A stretch of 64,000 nucleotides of DNA. It comes from Pyropia yezoensis. Its lineage: Eukaryota > Rhodophyta > Bangiophyceae > Bangiales > Bangiaceae. The notes beneath the pieces are model-generated. The model ran no database searches and had not been told where the DNA came from. It saw nothing but the letters and a program-made list of their open reading frames with translations. A program made the position numbers and the translations under genes. This document shows, piece by piece, positions 52,004-62,104 of this stretch. Location of the stretch: contig CM020618.1 in the NCBI GenBank assembly GCA_009829735.1, positions 13,808,568-13,872,567 on the forward strand. Reading direction: 5' to 3'. Every line of letters begins with the position of its first letter. Position 1 is the first letter of the stretch.

Positions 52004-52366
52004 TGTAGCACAATAGGGATCCGTCGCGCGTCCACTCTCAGGGAACACTCACCAAGGGGGATCGGCACCAACGTCACCGGGAGGCCACGGTTGCTGTCCT
52101 TGGAGCGCAAGCCACGGGACCAAGATGGGAGCCCAAATGGGAGGGGTTTGTTGTTCTACCTTGGCCGGCGGTGGATTCGCCACCGGCCCCCTCGTTATAA
52201 ACCCTCGGAGACACTACTAACTACCCTCCACCCCAAGATGCAAGTCCCTCTGGTCATACGTAACTTATAGATACCGTGACCAGCTCGGACTCTCAAATTG
52301 GAAGTTAAGGATTAGAAGTAGCCCCCCTAATATTAGGGTCACAATACGGACAACCATATTGCTACA
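52004..52366 (-). repeat. LTR (5' LTR in element orientation)
   Basis: 363 bp, with one difference from the other LTR (G at 52315). Confidence 0.97.
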
Positions 52367-52371
52367 GCACC
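52367..52371. repeat. Target-site duplication GCACC, right copy
   Basis: Matches 41538-41542. Confidence 0.95.
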
Positions 52372-53847
52372 GTGTGTGCGGGCTGTGGCAAGGGGCGGGC
52401 CAACACGCGGATGGCGCGCGCCCGCTCTGTGGTGACAACGAGCCACCCGCTGCTGGCAGAGGCGCTCTCCTACGCCCTGACGCAGGTGATGGCCGTCACG
52501 GCAGCTGCGTGCGACCGGTATCTTCCAGCGAGCAACAACACGGCACGATGGCAGCCCGTCGCCACCATCGTGGCCACCCACGCCGGGCGGTGTGTGGACG
52601 CGGCGTGTCGCAAGCTGGGCGCCAAGGCGGCCAAGGACGCGCTGGCCACTCCCCCCGCTGCAACGGCTGCTCCAGCGGGCGGCTCTGCCTGGGACTCGGA
52701 GCGGCGGCTGACGCGGTGGGCGGCCGCGCGCTTCCGCGCGGGTACCGCGGACAAGGCAACGCCGGGCCGGTGGGGCCTCGACGGCGTCCCCCAGCATCTG
52801 GTCCAGGCGCTGGCGCAACGGGTAGCCGTCATGCGGGCGGCCATGCCACCCTCTGTGGCTGGCCTCTTTCCAGCAACGCCTGTGAAGAAGCGCCGCTGGT
52901 GGGCGTACGTGCCGTTTCTCCTCCACGTCCTGAATGTGGGTGTGGGGAGCCCGTACGCCCTCATCCCTGGCGCCCGAGCGGTGCTCCACGGGCACGGCAC
53001 GCTGGTGCCGGACAAGATGCTCGCCCTGTTGCGGGCAGTTTCGGCCGCCACTGGCGTAGGGGTGCGTGGCCACCCCAGTCTTCGGGCATGGCCAGAGCTG
53101 CGAACAGGCGGTGCAGCGGTGCTGGCCGCCATGGCTGGTGTCGGTGGCCGCGCCAACCGGGCCTCCCCCCAGCTGTCTACCGACGGCGTGGCGGTGACGT
53201 TTTTTCTGTCTCGACCCGACACGGCCGCAGAGGCCGAGGCGCGGGCGGTGGCCTGGGCCAGGAAGCTGGACGGCGGTGGACGTGCGCGGGACCGCGGCTA
53301 CAAAGGCTTTGCGTCCCGGGCGGGGGTACTGACGCAGCTCGAGCGGGCTGGCCTGCCGTTGGCGCGCGTCCGGTGGCTCCAGATGGTCGGTGGAGACCCG
53401 GGACGGTCTGCCGTGCTGTCGGCAGCACCGGGTGAGCGCGTGGCGACGGCAGACCTCCCAGCCCGCCCCGCTGTAGCCGCGATGCGCGCAGCGTGGTCCC
53501 GCCACATGGGCTTGGACGCGCTCAACCGGGCGGCCGTGGCGCTTCTGCGTGGGGCGGGCGTCCAAGACAAGGTGGCGGCAGCCGCAACCGTGCCCGACGG
53601 CCACCCACCGGGGGGGTCTAGGAAGCGGGCGGCGGCGGGTGCCCCGGCTGCAGGGGCGGGGACAGGGGGGAGCCGTTCCAAGCGACAAGCGCGGCGGTCG
53701 TCACCCGAGGGCAGCGACGATGATGCGGCGGCGGTGGCCCCGGCGGCGGCGGGTGGGACGACGCCCCCCGAGGCAAGGACCTACCAGACGGCGAGCCCCG
53801 GCGGTGGCCACGGGCGCGTGCGGCGTGGGCCGCAGGCATCCATCTGA
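52372..53847 (+). CDS. Fanzor1-like nuclease, middle part with RuvC-I
   Basis: This continues the host frame after the retrotransposon: 491 codons to TGA at 53845-53847. CAGCGKG near the start may complete a zinc site with the CGC just before the insertion. Fanzor/TnpB landmarks follow: PYALIPGAR near residue 198, then TDGVAVTF-FLSR near 270, then RuvC-I, VGGDPGRSAVLS, with the catalytic Asp codon at 53395-53397. The sequence then goes into a basic low-complexity stretch rich in Ala, Gly and Arg. RuvC-II and RuvC-III are beyond the TGA in the same frame. Fanzors are RNA-guided DNA nucleases related to TnpB and usually ride on transposons. Confidence 0.8.
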   Translation: MCAGCGKGRANTRMARARSVVTTSHPLLAEALSYALTQVMAVTAAACDRYLPASNNTARWQPVATIVATHAGRCVDAACRKLGAKAAKDALATPPAATAAPAGGSAWDSERRLTRWAAARFRAGTADKATPGRWGLDGVPQHLVQALAQRVAVMRAAMPPSVAGLFPATPVKKRRWWAYVPFLLHVLNVGVGSPYALIPGARAVLHGHGTLVPDKMLALLRAVSAATGVGVRGHPSLRAWPELRTGGAAVLAAMAGVGGRANRASPQLSTDGVAVTFFLSRPDTAAEAEARAVAWARKLDGGGRARDRGYKGFASRAGVLTQLERAGLPLARVRWLQMVGGDPGRSAVLSAAPGERVATADLPARPAVAAMRAAWSRHMGLDALNRAAVALLRGAGVQDKVAAAATVPDGHPPGGSRKRAAAGAPAAGAGTGGSRSKRQARRSSPEGSDDDAAAVAPAAAGGTTPPEARTYQTASPGGGHGRVRRGPQASI

Positions 53848-55470
53848 CGGGCCCGCCGCACCCAGCTCGCCACCTCGGTGCGGCGTGTGCTGCGTCGCAC
53901 GCGCCTGTCCCGGTGGACTGTGCCCCGTCACGAGGCGGAAAAGGTGGCACGGTGGCTGGTGGACCCCACTGCCGCGGCGGGCGACAGTGCCAGCGGCACC
54001 ACCCTAGACGCGCCGCTGCAGAACCGGGTGGACGCGCTGCCCCGGCGCAAGGGGTGTCGTCGACTGGCACCCGTCCCCGGCCTTCGCTACAGCCTGAGTG
54101 CCGCCCACTTTCGGGAGGCCAGCGGCGGTAACTTTTTGGCCCGTGCGTGGAAGCAGTGGCGGGCACGCAGCGGTACTGAGGCGGGACCGGTGGCGGTGGC
54201 GGTGGCGGGACTGGTGGCGGCGGCGGCGGGTGACGGAGGCGGCGTCGCTGGCCACCTACCACCCGTCGACTTGGCAGCAGCACACGGCACGATGCGTACC
54301 GGCGACGACGGCAAGCACCTGCAGGCAACGCTCGAGTGGGCCGCCCGTCGCGACACGGCCGCGTACGGCCAGCGATTTGGCGCGCAAGCCACGCGACACC
54401 TGCGGACGGCGCGTGTGCGCAAGGCCATCCAACGCGGCCGCTTTGCTGCCTCGGTGGCGCGGGACCTGACCGGCGGCCTCCTTCGCCAGGTCCGTGGCGG
54501 CGGCGCGGTCGTCGTGGCCATGGGCACCGCGCGCGTGCGCGGGGGGGACGTTTGGCTCCGCCGCCACCTCCGACGGCTGTGCTGGTTTGTCGACCAGGAC
54601 GAGTTCAACACCAGCCAGGCGTGCTCCGAGTGTCACGACAAGATGGTGCTCATCTACCCGACGGGCAACTCCCCCCCCAAGATTCCAAGAGAGCTGAATG
54701 GGCCGCCGGCCGGCCCTCTGCCGTCGACACGGCGTGTGCGGATGGCGGCTGGGTCGCGTCGGGGGCGGCCAAAGCGGGCCCTCCCCTCTGCTACCCACGT
54801 GACGCGCCGAGGGCCAGACCCCGACGCCTACCGGGAGGCCGTCCGAGCCACTGCCCGTGCTGCTGCTGTGGCGCGGCGCGCGGCCGCGCTGGCCGCCTGT
54901 GCCGTCGAGGACCGCGCCGTCTATGCCGACCCGAGGCGGCTGAGCGAGTGGGCGGCCAAGGGCTGCTACACGTGCTCTCTCGCGGCCCCACAAGGCCCCG
55001 GTCACCCAGCGCCACACCCGCCCGTGATTCGCAATCGGGACGACGTTGCGGCCCGCAACATTGCGTGGGTGGCCGCTCGTCGTCTCAAGGGTACCAATGT
55101 GTGGCCTTTCAAGCGCCCGTTTGGTATGAGGTGGGCCTGGACGACCAAGCGTCCTCCCAGTGGTGTTCCCGTCCCGCCTGTGCGTCGCACCCGTGCGACT
55201 ACGCGGGTCGATGTATGGCCCGTACTCGCTGCAGTGGACACTGTCGTCGACGGTGGTGGTGGCGGTGGCGGTGGCGGTGGCGGTGGCGGTGGCGGTGGCG
55301 GTAGGGGGGTTGTCGACGGCGACGCGACGGCGGCGTCCTTTACGACGCGACGCGGTGCTCCTGGTGGGGAACAGGTGGCGGCGGCCGGCAGTGCCATGGA
55401 CGGGGTACGTCGGGCGGAGACGGGGGCGACAGACGCGCCCCGTGGTCTGGTGGACACTGCAAGGCGCTAA
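53848..55470 (+). CDS. Fanzor1-like nuclease, C-terminal part with RuvC-II/III and zinc finger
   Basis: Same frame as the middle part; there is no ATG near the beginning, so it must be a continuation. YSLSAAHFREASGGN near 54090 matches the conserved segment after RuvC-I in Fanzor1 proteins. VVVAMGTARV then DEFNTSQACSECH (Glu codon at 54601-54603) form the RuvC-II region and first zinc-ribbon pair; this DEF-x-TS form is typical of Fanzor rather than bacterial TnpB. CYTC is the second pair, and NRDDVAARNIAW holds the RuvC-III Asp (codon 55039-55041). All expected acidic residues are present. The tail has a (GGTGGC)n run of Gly codons at about 55255-55302. Without the retroelement and the TGA the whole frame is about 1,400 codons. 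Confidence 0.85.
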   Translation, partial: RARRTQLATSVRRVLRRTRLSRWTVPRHEAEKVARWLVDPTAAAGDSASGTTLDAPLQNRVDALPRRKGCRRLAPVPGLRYSLSAAHFREASGGNFLARAWKQWRARSGTEAGPVAVAVAGLVAAAAGDGGGVAGHLPPVDLAAAHGTMRTGDDGKHLQATLEWAARRDTAAYGQRFGAQATRHLRTARVRKAIQRGRFAASVARDLTGGLLRQVRGGGAVVVAMGTARVRGGDVWLRRHLRRLCWFVDQDEFNTSQACSECHDKMVLIYPTGNSPPKIPRELNGPPAGPLPSTRRVRMAAGSRRGRPKRALPSATHVTRRGPDPDAYREAVRATARAAAVARRAAALAACAVEDRAVYADPRRLSEWAAKGCYTCSLAAPQGPGHPAPHPPVIRNRDDVAARNIAWVAARRLKGTNVWPFKRPFGMRWAWTTKRPPSGVPVPPVRRTRATTRVDVWPVLAAVDTVVDGGGGGGGGGGGGGGGGGRGVVDGDATAASFTTRRGAPGGEQVAAAGSAMDGVRRAETGATDAPRGLVDTARR

Positions 55471-55690
55471 GACAGCGCACATCTTGCCCGTGACCCTCAC
55501 CTACCACGGGGTGCGTCAGCCGCCCCCTTTTTCGCCGACGAGCCAATTATGGGTAATTGTCGGCCGATCACTAGTAGGTTAGACGCCGGCTTTTCCCGGG
55601 GACCTTTCCCAGGATGAGTCGGATGTTTCCCGGAGGGGTTTAACCGATAGTTATGACGAGGTTAATAGGCTTTTTTCCGAGTGGAACTTG
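55471..55690 (+). ncRNA. Possible guide-RNA (omega RNA) region after the Fanzor-like gene
   Basis: A non-coding stretch less GC-rich than both neighbours, directly downstream of the Fanzor stop. It contains repeated CCCGGGGACC / TTTCCCAGG / TTTCCCGGAGGGG elements that could pair with each other. In known systems the guide RNA lies at or overlaps the 3' end of the nuclease gene near the transposon end. There is no direct proof here. Confidence 0.25.
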
Positions 55691-55869
55691 ATCCGCTCAC
55701 CGAGCTACTTGGATCCCCCCCACAGCCACTGGGCCAAGCGGGGAGGGGACGAGTCGTCCTGGCAATCGCGGCGGGGACGAGGGCGCGCGGCCTCACGCCT
55801 AAGTCACCCGCCTGGTCACCTCTACCTGGCGCAGCTCCCTTGCCCCCGCCCCCCTTCGCTGACTCAAGT

Positions 55870-56802
55870 TCACCACTTGGTCACCTCCACCTTGGGCAGC
55901 TCCGTCCCGTTGAGCCGCTCGAGGGACTTGATGAGCGCCTGCGTGCCGAGGTCCCCCTCCCCCACCGCGCACAGCGACACGTACAGCTGCTGCGCGAGCG
56001 CCAGTCCCGGCAGCGCAATGTTGAGCCGCTGGCACTCGCCCAGCGCAATGCCCAGGTCCTTGACAAAGTGGCGGACGTAAAAGCCCGGCGCCATGTCCCG
56101 CCCCAGCACCCGCGGGGCGTACGACTCGATGGAGAAGGAGCCGGCGCCCCCCCCCCGGATGGCCCCGAGGTACGCCTCCAGGTCCAGCCCCGCCTTGTGT
56201 GCGTACAGGAGGCCCTCGCACATGCCCAGCATGGACGACGCGATCGTCACCTGGTTGGCCATCTTGCAGTGCTGGCCCGTGCCGGCGGCGCCAAAGTAGG
56301 TAACTGTCGCGGCAAAGCAGTCGAGCAGCGGCCGCACCGCGGCGGCCGCGTCCGCGTCGCCACCGACCATGACGCTGAGGGTGCCCTTGCGGGCGCCCAC
56401 ATCCCCGCCCGTGACGGGCGCATCCAGGACGTGGCAGCCACGGGCAGACGCGTCAGCCGCCAGCTCCGCCGCCAGCGCCGGCTCCGAGGTGGTCAGGTCC
56501 ACCACCACCCCCCCCGGCCGGAGCGTCGACAGCACCCCATCGGGCCCCCCAATGACCGCCCGCACGTCGGTCGGGTAGCCGACCATGGTGAACACCACGT
56601 CCGACGCTGCCGCCACCGCCGCGGGCGACGCCGCCAGCGTGGCGCCCGCGTCGACCAGCGGCTGGGCCTTGGCCGCCGTCCGGTTGTAGACGGTCAGGCT
56701 GGTGTAGCCCGCGCCGTAGATGTGGCGCGCCATGTGCGCGCCCATCACGCCCGTGCCAATCCACCCCACCCGCGTGACGCCAGCGGCCGCACGGGGGATC
56801 AT
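55870..56802 (-). CDS. Beta-hydroxyacid dehydrogenase (3-hydroxyisobutyrate dehydrogenase-like)
   Basis: An intact 310-residue protein. VGWIGTGVMGAHMARHI at residues 11-27 is the NAD(P)-binding Rossmann motif (GxGxMG). DAPVTGGDVGARKGTLSVM near residue 125 is the substrate-binding signature, and GQHCKMANQ near 180 carries the catalytic Lys. ARxxGxD-type ending motifs follow in the helical C-terminal domain. Length and motif spacing are those of the 3-hydroxyisobutyrate dehydrogenase/glyoxylate reductase family, which reduces or oxidises small hydroxyacids with NAD(P)(H). No targeting peptide is evident, so a cytosolic enzyme is likely; the exact substrate cannot be told. It lies tail-to-tail with the Fanzor-like gene. 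Confidence 0.93.
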   Translation of the reverse strand: MIPRAAAGVTRVGWIGTGVMGAHMARHIYGAGYTSLTVYNRTAAKAQPLVDAGATLAASPAAVAAASDVVFTMVGYPTDVRAVIGGPDGVLSTLRPGGVVVDLTTSEPALAAELAADASARGCHVLDAPVTGGDVGARKGTLSVMVGGDADAAAAVRPLLDCFAATVTYFGAAGTGQHCKMANQVTIASSMLGMCEGLLYAHKAGLDLEAYLGAIRGGGAGSFSIESYAPRVLGRDMAPGFYVRHFVKDLGIALGECQRLNIALPGLALAQQLYVSLCAVGEGDLGTQALIKSLERLNGTELPKVEVTKW

Positions 56803-57371
56803 GGTGGGGGGTGGGGGGGGGGGATCGCGGGGAAGGGATAAAACACGACAAGGGGCGGGGGCGAGAGCGCGCGCAGCGGTTCCGCGACGAGAGCTGGATG
56901 GCAGCCAGAGAAGCCGGGACGGGTAGGGGGGCCGGGAGGGAGGCGGGGGTAAGAGGAAACGGGCAAGTGCCAGACCGGGGGACAGGCGGGGAACGAGCCG
57001 TGCAGGGCGACAGGGATCGATGTGCTGGGGGTGGCAGGCCGACAGCGGTTTTGGGTACTCACATACGTATCCATACGTCGATTGGGAAAGAGGGGGCGCC
57101 CCCCAACCCTCTCCTCGACACTTTCCCCATTGGATCCAGGCTCTTTCCTGTGCCCCGACTGGTCACTCTGGGCGATGCGCAGTGCTGGTGCGTCACGGCG
57201 CGGACCAGACGGCTGCGCCCTCGTGGCGGGGCGCCCTCCGTCCGCCTGCCTCGCCGTCTGGCCAGTGGCAGAGAGACCCGCGGCGGGCACACGGCAGCGT
57301 AGGACGTGGCGCGCGCTCGCGGCAGAGGCGCGCGGCGCCCACCGCCCCTCCACTCCCCCCCCCAACCCCTC
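56803..57371. other. Intergenic region
   Basis: Holds the promoter of the dehydrogenase gene and the 3' end of the thioredoxin-like gene. No further gene is supported. Confidence 0.5.
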
Positions 57372-59758
57372 TCAGGACGCCCCGACTGCCGCACGGAGGT
57401 CCGTCACGGTCAGGGGCCCGGCGTACTCGATCACCCCCCGCCCCCCCCCCACCAGCAGGACCGTCGGGAAGCCGTCGATGACGACCGACCCCCCCCCGTC
57501 CCCTCTGGCGGGGGCTCTTGTCCCCCTCTCGGCCGCCCCCCCCCAGGGTCACGCCCCCCCCCCCCACGCCCGCCGTCCCGCCGGGCACGCCCGCCACGGT
57601 GGAGCCGTCCACCTCAAACACCGCCCCCGCCGGCCAGCCCGCCGCAAACGCGCGGACGGTGGCCATGGCGGCCTGGGAAAAGCCGCACCACGGCGCGTGC
57701 ACCAGCACCACCGACAGGGGGGGGCCGCCCCGCCGCCCGCCGCCGCCGCCGACGCCAACGCCGCCGCCACCGCCGTCACCGTCACCGCCGCCGCCGCCGG
57801 CCACGGCGCGGGGGCGACCCGCCTCGGCGGCCAGGCGGTCCACCCCCACGACCGGCAGCGTCAGCAGCGGCGGGTAGGCCACCGACGGCCACGCAAGGGG
57901 CCCCGCCGGCGCGCGCGGCGGGGGCGTCGGCACCGCCTCGCCGCGGCCAAACGCCGCCACCGTCTGCGCGGCGGCGGCGGGGGAGCCGAGCACCGCCCGG
58001 GCGGTGGCGGGCGGCAGCCGCAGCAGCCGGTCGGTGGGCGCGTGCACCAGCAGCACCGACCCGGTGGGGGGGGGCGGGGGGGGGGCGGGCGGCGGCGCGT
58101 CCGCCGCGGCAAGGCGCGCCAGCCACCCGGCGTAGCGGGTGGCGTCGACCCAGCCCCACAGGACGGACGCGGGGGGGGGGGCGCCGTCACCACGGCGGCG
58201 TGGGGGGAGGGGCGCCACCCCGCCGGGGGCGTCGGCCCACGCCGGCGACGCGCCGTCGGTGGTGGCCGCCCCGTCTGCCGCCGCCGCTGCAGACGCGGCG
58301 GCCTCCCCAGCCGCGGCCAGCACCGCCGCCACGCCCGCACTCTCCCCGTCCACCCCCTCCCGTGTGTCGAGCAGCAACACCGCGGCGGGCCCTCCGGCGG
58401 TCTTGTCTGGCCGTGGCCATGTCACCCCCGTCAAGGGGTTCCGTGCGCCCATGTCCTTCTCCCCCCCCCCCCCCCCCCCCCCAGAGCGCCGACGTGTACA
58501 CGGCGGGGGACACCTCGGCCAGCCGCCGGGACGGGCGCAGTAGGGTGGCCCGCGCCCACGCCACCAGCGCCACCGCATCTGACGCGTTCCCGCCATACGC
58601 CACCCCAACCGATGACCCAGACCGGGTGCCGACAATGGGCGACGGTGGGGGGGGGGCGGGGGCGCTCCCCGCAGAGCCACACCCCCAGCCGTCGCCGCCG
58701 CCGCCGCCGCCGCCGTCAGGGGCAGCCGCCGTGGGGTCCACCACAAACGAGGCCTGCGGGAGCGCCGCGGCGGCGCGCGAAAACGCGGCCAGCAGCGTGT
58801 CCCACCCGCCGCCGGCGCCGGCCGGCGGCAGCGTCAGCAACACTGCCGGCGGCGGCGCCACGCCGGCATCGCCGCCGTCGTCCGCTGGCCCGCCGGGGGC
58901 GGCGGCACCGCCAGACAAAGTGGCGGCAGCAGCGGCCGCAGCGACGGGGACAGGGGCAGCGACACCCGCCCCCCCCCCCGGCAGTGGCGCGTACACCCCC
59001 GACAGCCAGCCGGCGGTGGCGGAAGAACCCGGCGGCCACCTCCACGGCCGGCCGCCCCCCACCGCCGCCCGCGCAGCGGACGGCCTCATGGTCGGCGGCG
59101 GCGGCAGCAGCGCCGCCGGTGCTGGCGCTGGCAGTGCTCTTACACAGCTGCCACCCGTCCGTCCCGCCCCCTCCCCACCCCCCCCGCCAACGGCGTCTCC
59201 CCCCCGGGCGGCAACGTGCACGGCCGCTGACGGGTGTCTGCGAAGCGCCGCGACCGCCGCGTCGGCGACCGCCGTCGGGCTGGTGCCCAGCGGGAGGGGC
59301 TCGGCGGTCCACCCCCCCCCTCCCCCCCCCCCCGGCGGGGGCGCCCCAAACAGCACCAACGACGGCAGCAGCGGCGCGGAGCGGAGTGCCTCCACCGCCG
59401 CGGTGGCGGCGCCGACGTGGCGCCTCCGGGTGGCGGGGAAGAGCCAAAGCCGGCCGCGCCCTTCGGCGGCGCGGGTGGCCGCGTCGGCCGCCGCCGCCGC
59501 CGCGGAAGCCGTGTCATCGCCGTACAGGTCGTGGACGGTGACGGTGACGGGGGTGGTGGCGAGGAAGGGGGGCGAGTAGCCACACGCCCGGAGGGCGGCG
59601 GTGACGGCAGGGAGGGTGACGCGTGCAGCAGCGGCAGCGTCGACAGACCAGGCGGCAACAAAGAGGACGAGCGTGAAGGGGGTGAGGGGCAGGAGGCCCG
59701 CCAGGGCGCCCAGAGTGGCGGGAGGGGGGGGTGGGATGGGCGTGCACATGGCCTCCAT
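57372..59758 (-). CDS. Secreted thioredoxin/PDI-like protein, frame broken at poly(G) tracts
   Basis: The ATG at 59758 is followed by a signal peptide (LLPLTPFTLVLFVAAWSVDA, residues 22-41). The N-terminal frame runs to the poly(C) tract 58461-58482 (poly-Gly on the coding strand), after which the protein continues in another frame (EKDMGARNPLTGVTW). Near the C-terminus is a thioredoxin-fold domain with the active-site-like APWCGFSQ, then after another frame change VVIDGFPTVLLVGG and EYAGPLTVTDLRAAV, ending at TGA 57372-57374. WCGFS in place of WCGHC means one redox Cys. Upstream domains look like inactive thioredoxin folds. An ER protein-folding role is likely. Frame changes at homopolymers may be sequencing errors. 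Confidence 0.6.
58461..58482. repeat. Poly(C) tract inside a coding region
   Basis: 22 C in a row; it encodes Gly on the minus strand. The protein-coding frame changes here. Confidence 0.9.
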
Positions 59759-62104
59759 AGCGGAGTGGGGCTGCAGGGTTTGGCAGAGAAGGGTGGGAGA
59801 TAGGGGGAAGGGGGGGGGAGGGGGGACAGGTGGGGTGTGCCGCACCGAGGGGGTGCCGCGTCGGCACAGAGCAGTGGCAGGTTGTCACTGCGGCGGTCAC
59901 TTGCCGGTCGCAGTGCGGGTGCGCAGGCGTTCCACGTTGAGACTTCCTACAGCGGATCAGAGCTCCATCCTAACGATCGCGGAAGGCTCTCCGAACGTGT
60001 AGATAGTGTCAGCTGGCGTGCCTGGGCCCCGCCAATCACCGCGAGGAAGAAAAAGCGTTGACGGGGGGAAACATCTTTGAAGCACAAACAAGAAGAATGA
60101 CATGGCCGAAATAGGATGCACATGAATACTGGAGTCGTGCCAGTTGTGGTGTCCTCGCGAACCCTGCCATCCCGCTGTCGTGGCAGGCGCCCCAGCATGA
60201 TAGCAGTGGTGTTCGGGGAAAGGAACCCGCGTTGTGGCGTGGTTTACCGACGCGGCGCGGCGCTCTGAAACGTCGTCCCTTGTGGGGGGGGGGGGCGGCA
60301 GGGCGCCTGTGCGGACAGTGACGCGGGCGCTGGCGGTCCAGTGCCGTGGCGCCCCCCGCCGCAGCGTTGGGGCTCCCCCACGGCAGCTAGTGGGATGGGT
60401 TGCCCTCTGTCTCTGGGTGTGGCCGCGGGAGCGGTGGTTCCTTTGTAGTGTGTAGTTTCCCTCTTCCGCTCGACCCGTTGGGGTGATCCCCTTGGCGAGG
60501 GTCTCGCGGTCGCTGCGTTCGGGCCTGCCTTTTGGGGTTGCCGCTGTGGGCGGAAACCGCCACTTCCGCTGCGCGGCGGCCACCACTGCTGCGGTGGCGA
60601 GACGGCTGCCCAAAATTCTGGAGGACGTAGCGGCGGTGGCGGCTGGCGTCGACAGCGTGAGCAGCGGGACGTGGCAGCGGTGGCAGTGACGGGGGGGGGA
60701 GCTCTGTCGTCTGTAGGCCCCCCAAGCGGCCATCCATCCCGCCGGGCATGCATGGAATGAGCGTCATTCACAGACGCCCGCTTCCACGTCTGATCTTTCC
60801 CCCCGCACACGGCATCGCAAGCAGGACATTCTGCCCGTCGTCGCCTGCCGCCAACGAAAGCTTCTTCCTCCGCGCACTGTGGGAGCGATGCCTCGTTGCG
60901 GTTGCGGCGGTCGACCACAACCAGAGACGGCGTGCCACCGCCGCCCGGGGATCGCCGGTCGTCGCCGCCGTGTTGACGTCAAAGCCAGCTGCTACCACCA
61001 CCGCCGCCGCCCCCCTCTGACGGCCTGGGACTCGACGCCATCCCTCAAAAATGAGGGGCTCGCCCCCGCTGTTGATGGTGGCTCACTGCGAGGGCAACGT
61101 CAACGAGCACTGTCTCAGCGGCCGTAGGAGGAAGGGGGCGGATGGCGGTGGGGGATGGGGAGAGTTCCCGTGTCGCTTGATGCCCTCATTCCCCGCCGCC
61201 GCCTGCATCCCCGTCGCCGGACGCCTCCGCCGCCGCCAGCCGAGTGCGATGTGTCGTCGACACCAGCGCCCACCCGTGGTGGCTGCGCGCCGCCGCCCGT
61301 CCCGCTGCGCCCCCTCGACGGCCAGCCGCCGCCGCACTGACGCTGGCGCCCCAACATCCCTTGACCGTGATGACGGGGGCGGGGATGGCCGCGTCAGTGG
61401 GCACGGCCGCCCCCTCTGCCAGCGAGTTCTGAACAGCATTCGCGGCGGGGCCGCAGCTGTCCCCCCATAAGTGGACGTTGGTCGTCTGCGGCCGCATCGG
61501 GGTCCCAGAGAGCATGGGTTTTCTTGAAAGACGAGCCCAAATGTTCAAAGTGAGCGTTCAACATGCCACATCTGACTGCGAAAAGGCCTTTCGAGGAAAG
61601 ATTTCCGGCGCGCAAAGTGAAGAAAAAGTGGCTGTGCCCGCGTTTCTTCGTGCGTGACCCATCCACACTTGGCTCCTCTTCCGTCCTGGTAGGCGCCACC
61701 GCTGGTGCACCACGCTCGCGTACATACCGCGCGCGCTGCCCCTCCTTCCGGTATTCATACGCTGGTGCGGGGCGTCGCGCGGGCAGAGGCCGCTTAACTG
61801 TCGAGTGAGCGGGTGCTCGGCCGCCGCTGGCCAGCCTCCTGTTGCTTCCCCGCCCCTCTGACCTCCCCCCCCCCCCCTCCTTCCCCCCACTTCTCCATGC
61901 CCCAAACCTCCCCCGCCCCACCTCCTCACGCGCCGTCATCCCCACGGTACCCGTGCTGCCCCCCTTGCAACCCCGCCTGCCTGCCCCCCCCCCTCCAAGC
62001 CCGTCGCACCGACGCGCGGCGTCTCCCCTTCCCCCTCTTCCCCCCCAACCCCCCTCGGCGGGCCCGCGTCCCGTCATGCGCGCGCCCGGCTGGGGGGCCC
62101 CAGC
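59759..62104. other. Intergenic region between divergent genes
   Basis: 2.3 kb between the minus-strand thioredoxin-like gene and the plus-strand gene at 62105. Open frames exist on both strands but have the mirrored composition expected of non-coding GC-rich DNA. No RNA gene was recognised. Confidence 0.4.

Larger units (their letters stand above)
41543..52366 (-). mobile_element. Complete Ty3/gypsy chromovirus, 10,824 bp
   Basis: Bounded by two 363-bp LTRs that begin TGTAGCAC and end TTGCTACA, and by a GCACC duplication. Gag and pol are read on the minus strand. The order protease, reverse transcriptase, RNase H, integrase, chromodomain-like C-terminus defines a Ty3/gypsy chromovirus. The LTRs differ at one position only (41854 T against 52315 G), so insertion is recent and the element may be active. 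It lies antisense inside the Fanzor-like gene. Between pol and the 3' LTR it carries two overlapping plus-strand ORFs and a set of 24-bp repeats. Confidence 0.97.

Noticed and set aside
15234-55470. Reassigned stop codons
   Set aside because: Well-supported genes in the window end with all three stops (helicase TAG, dehydrogenase TGA, gag and pol TAA), so a global reassignment of TAG or TGA does not fit.
57022-59579. Plus-strand open frames of 839 and 757 codons
   Set aside because: They are the complement of the thioredoxin-like gene, which has a signal peptide and the APWCGFSQ motif on the minus strand; the plus-strand products are Pro/Arg/Ala low complexity.
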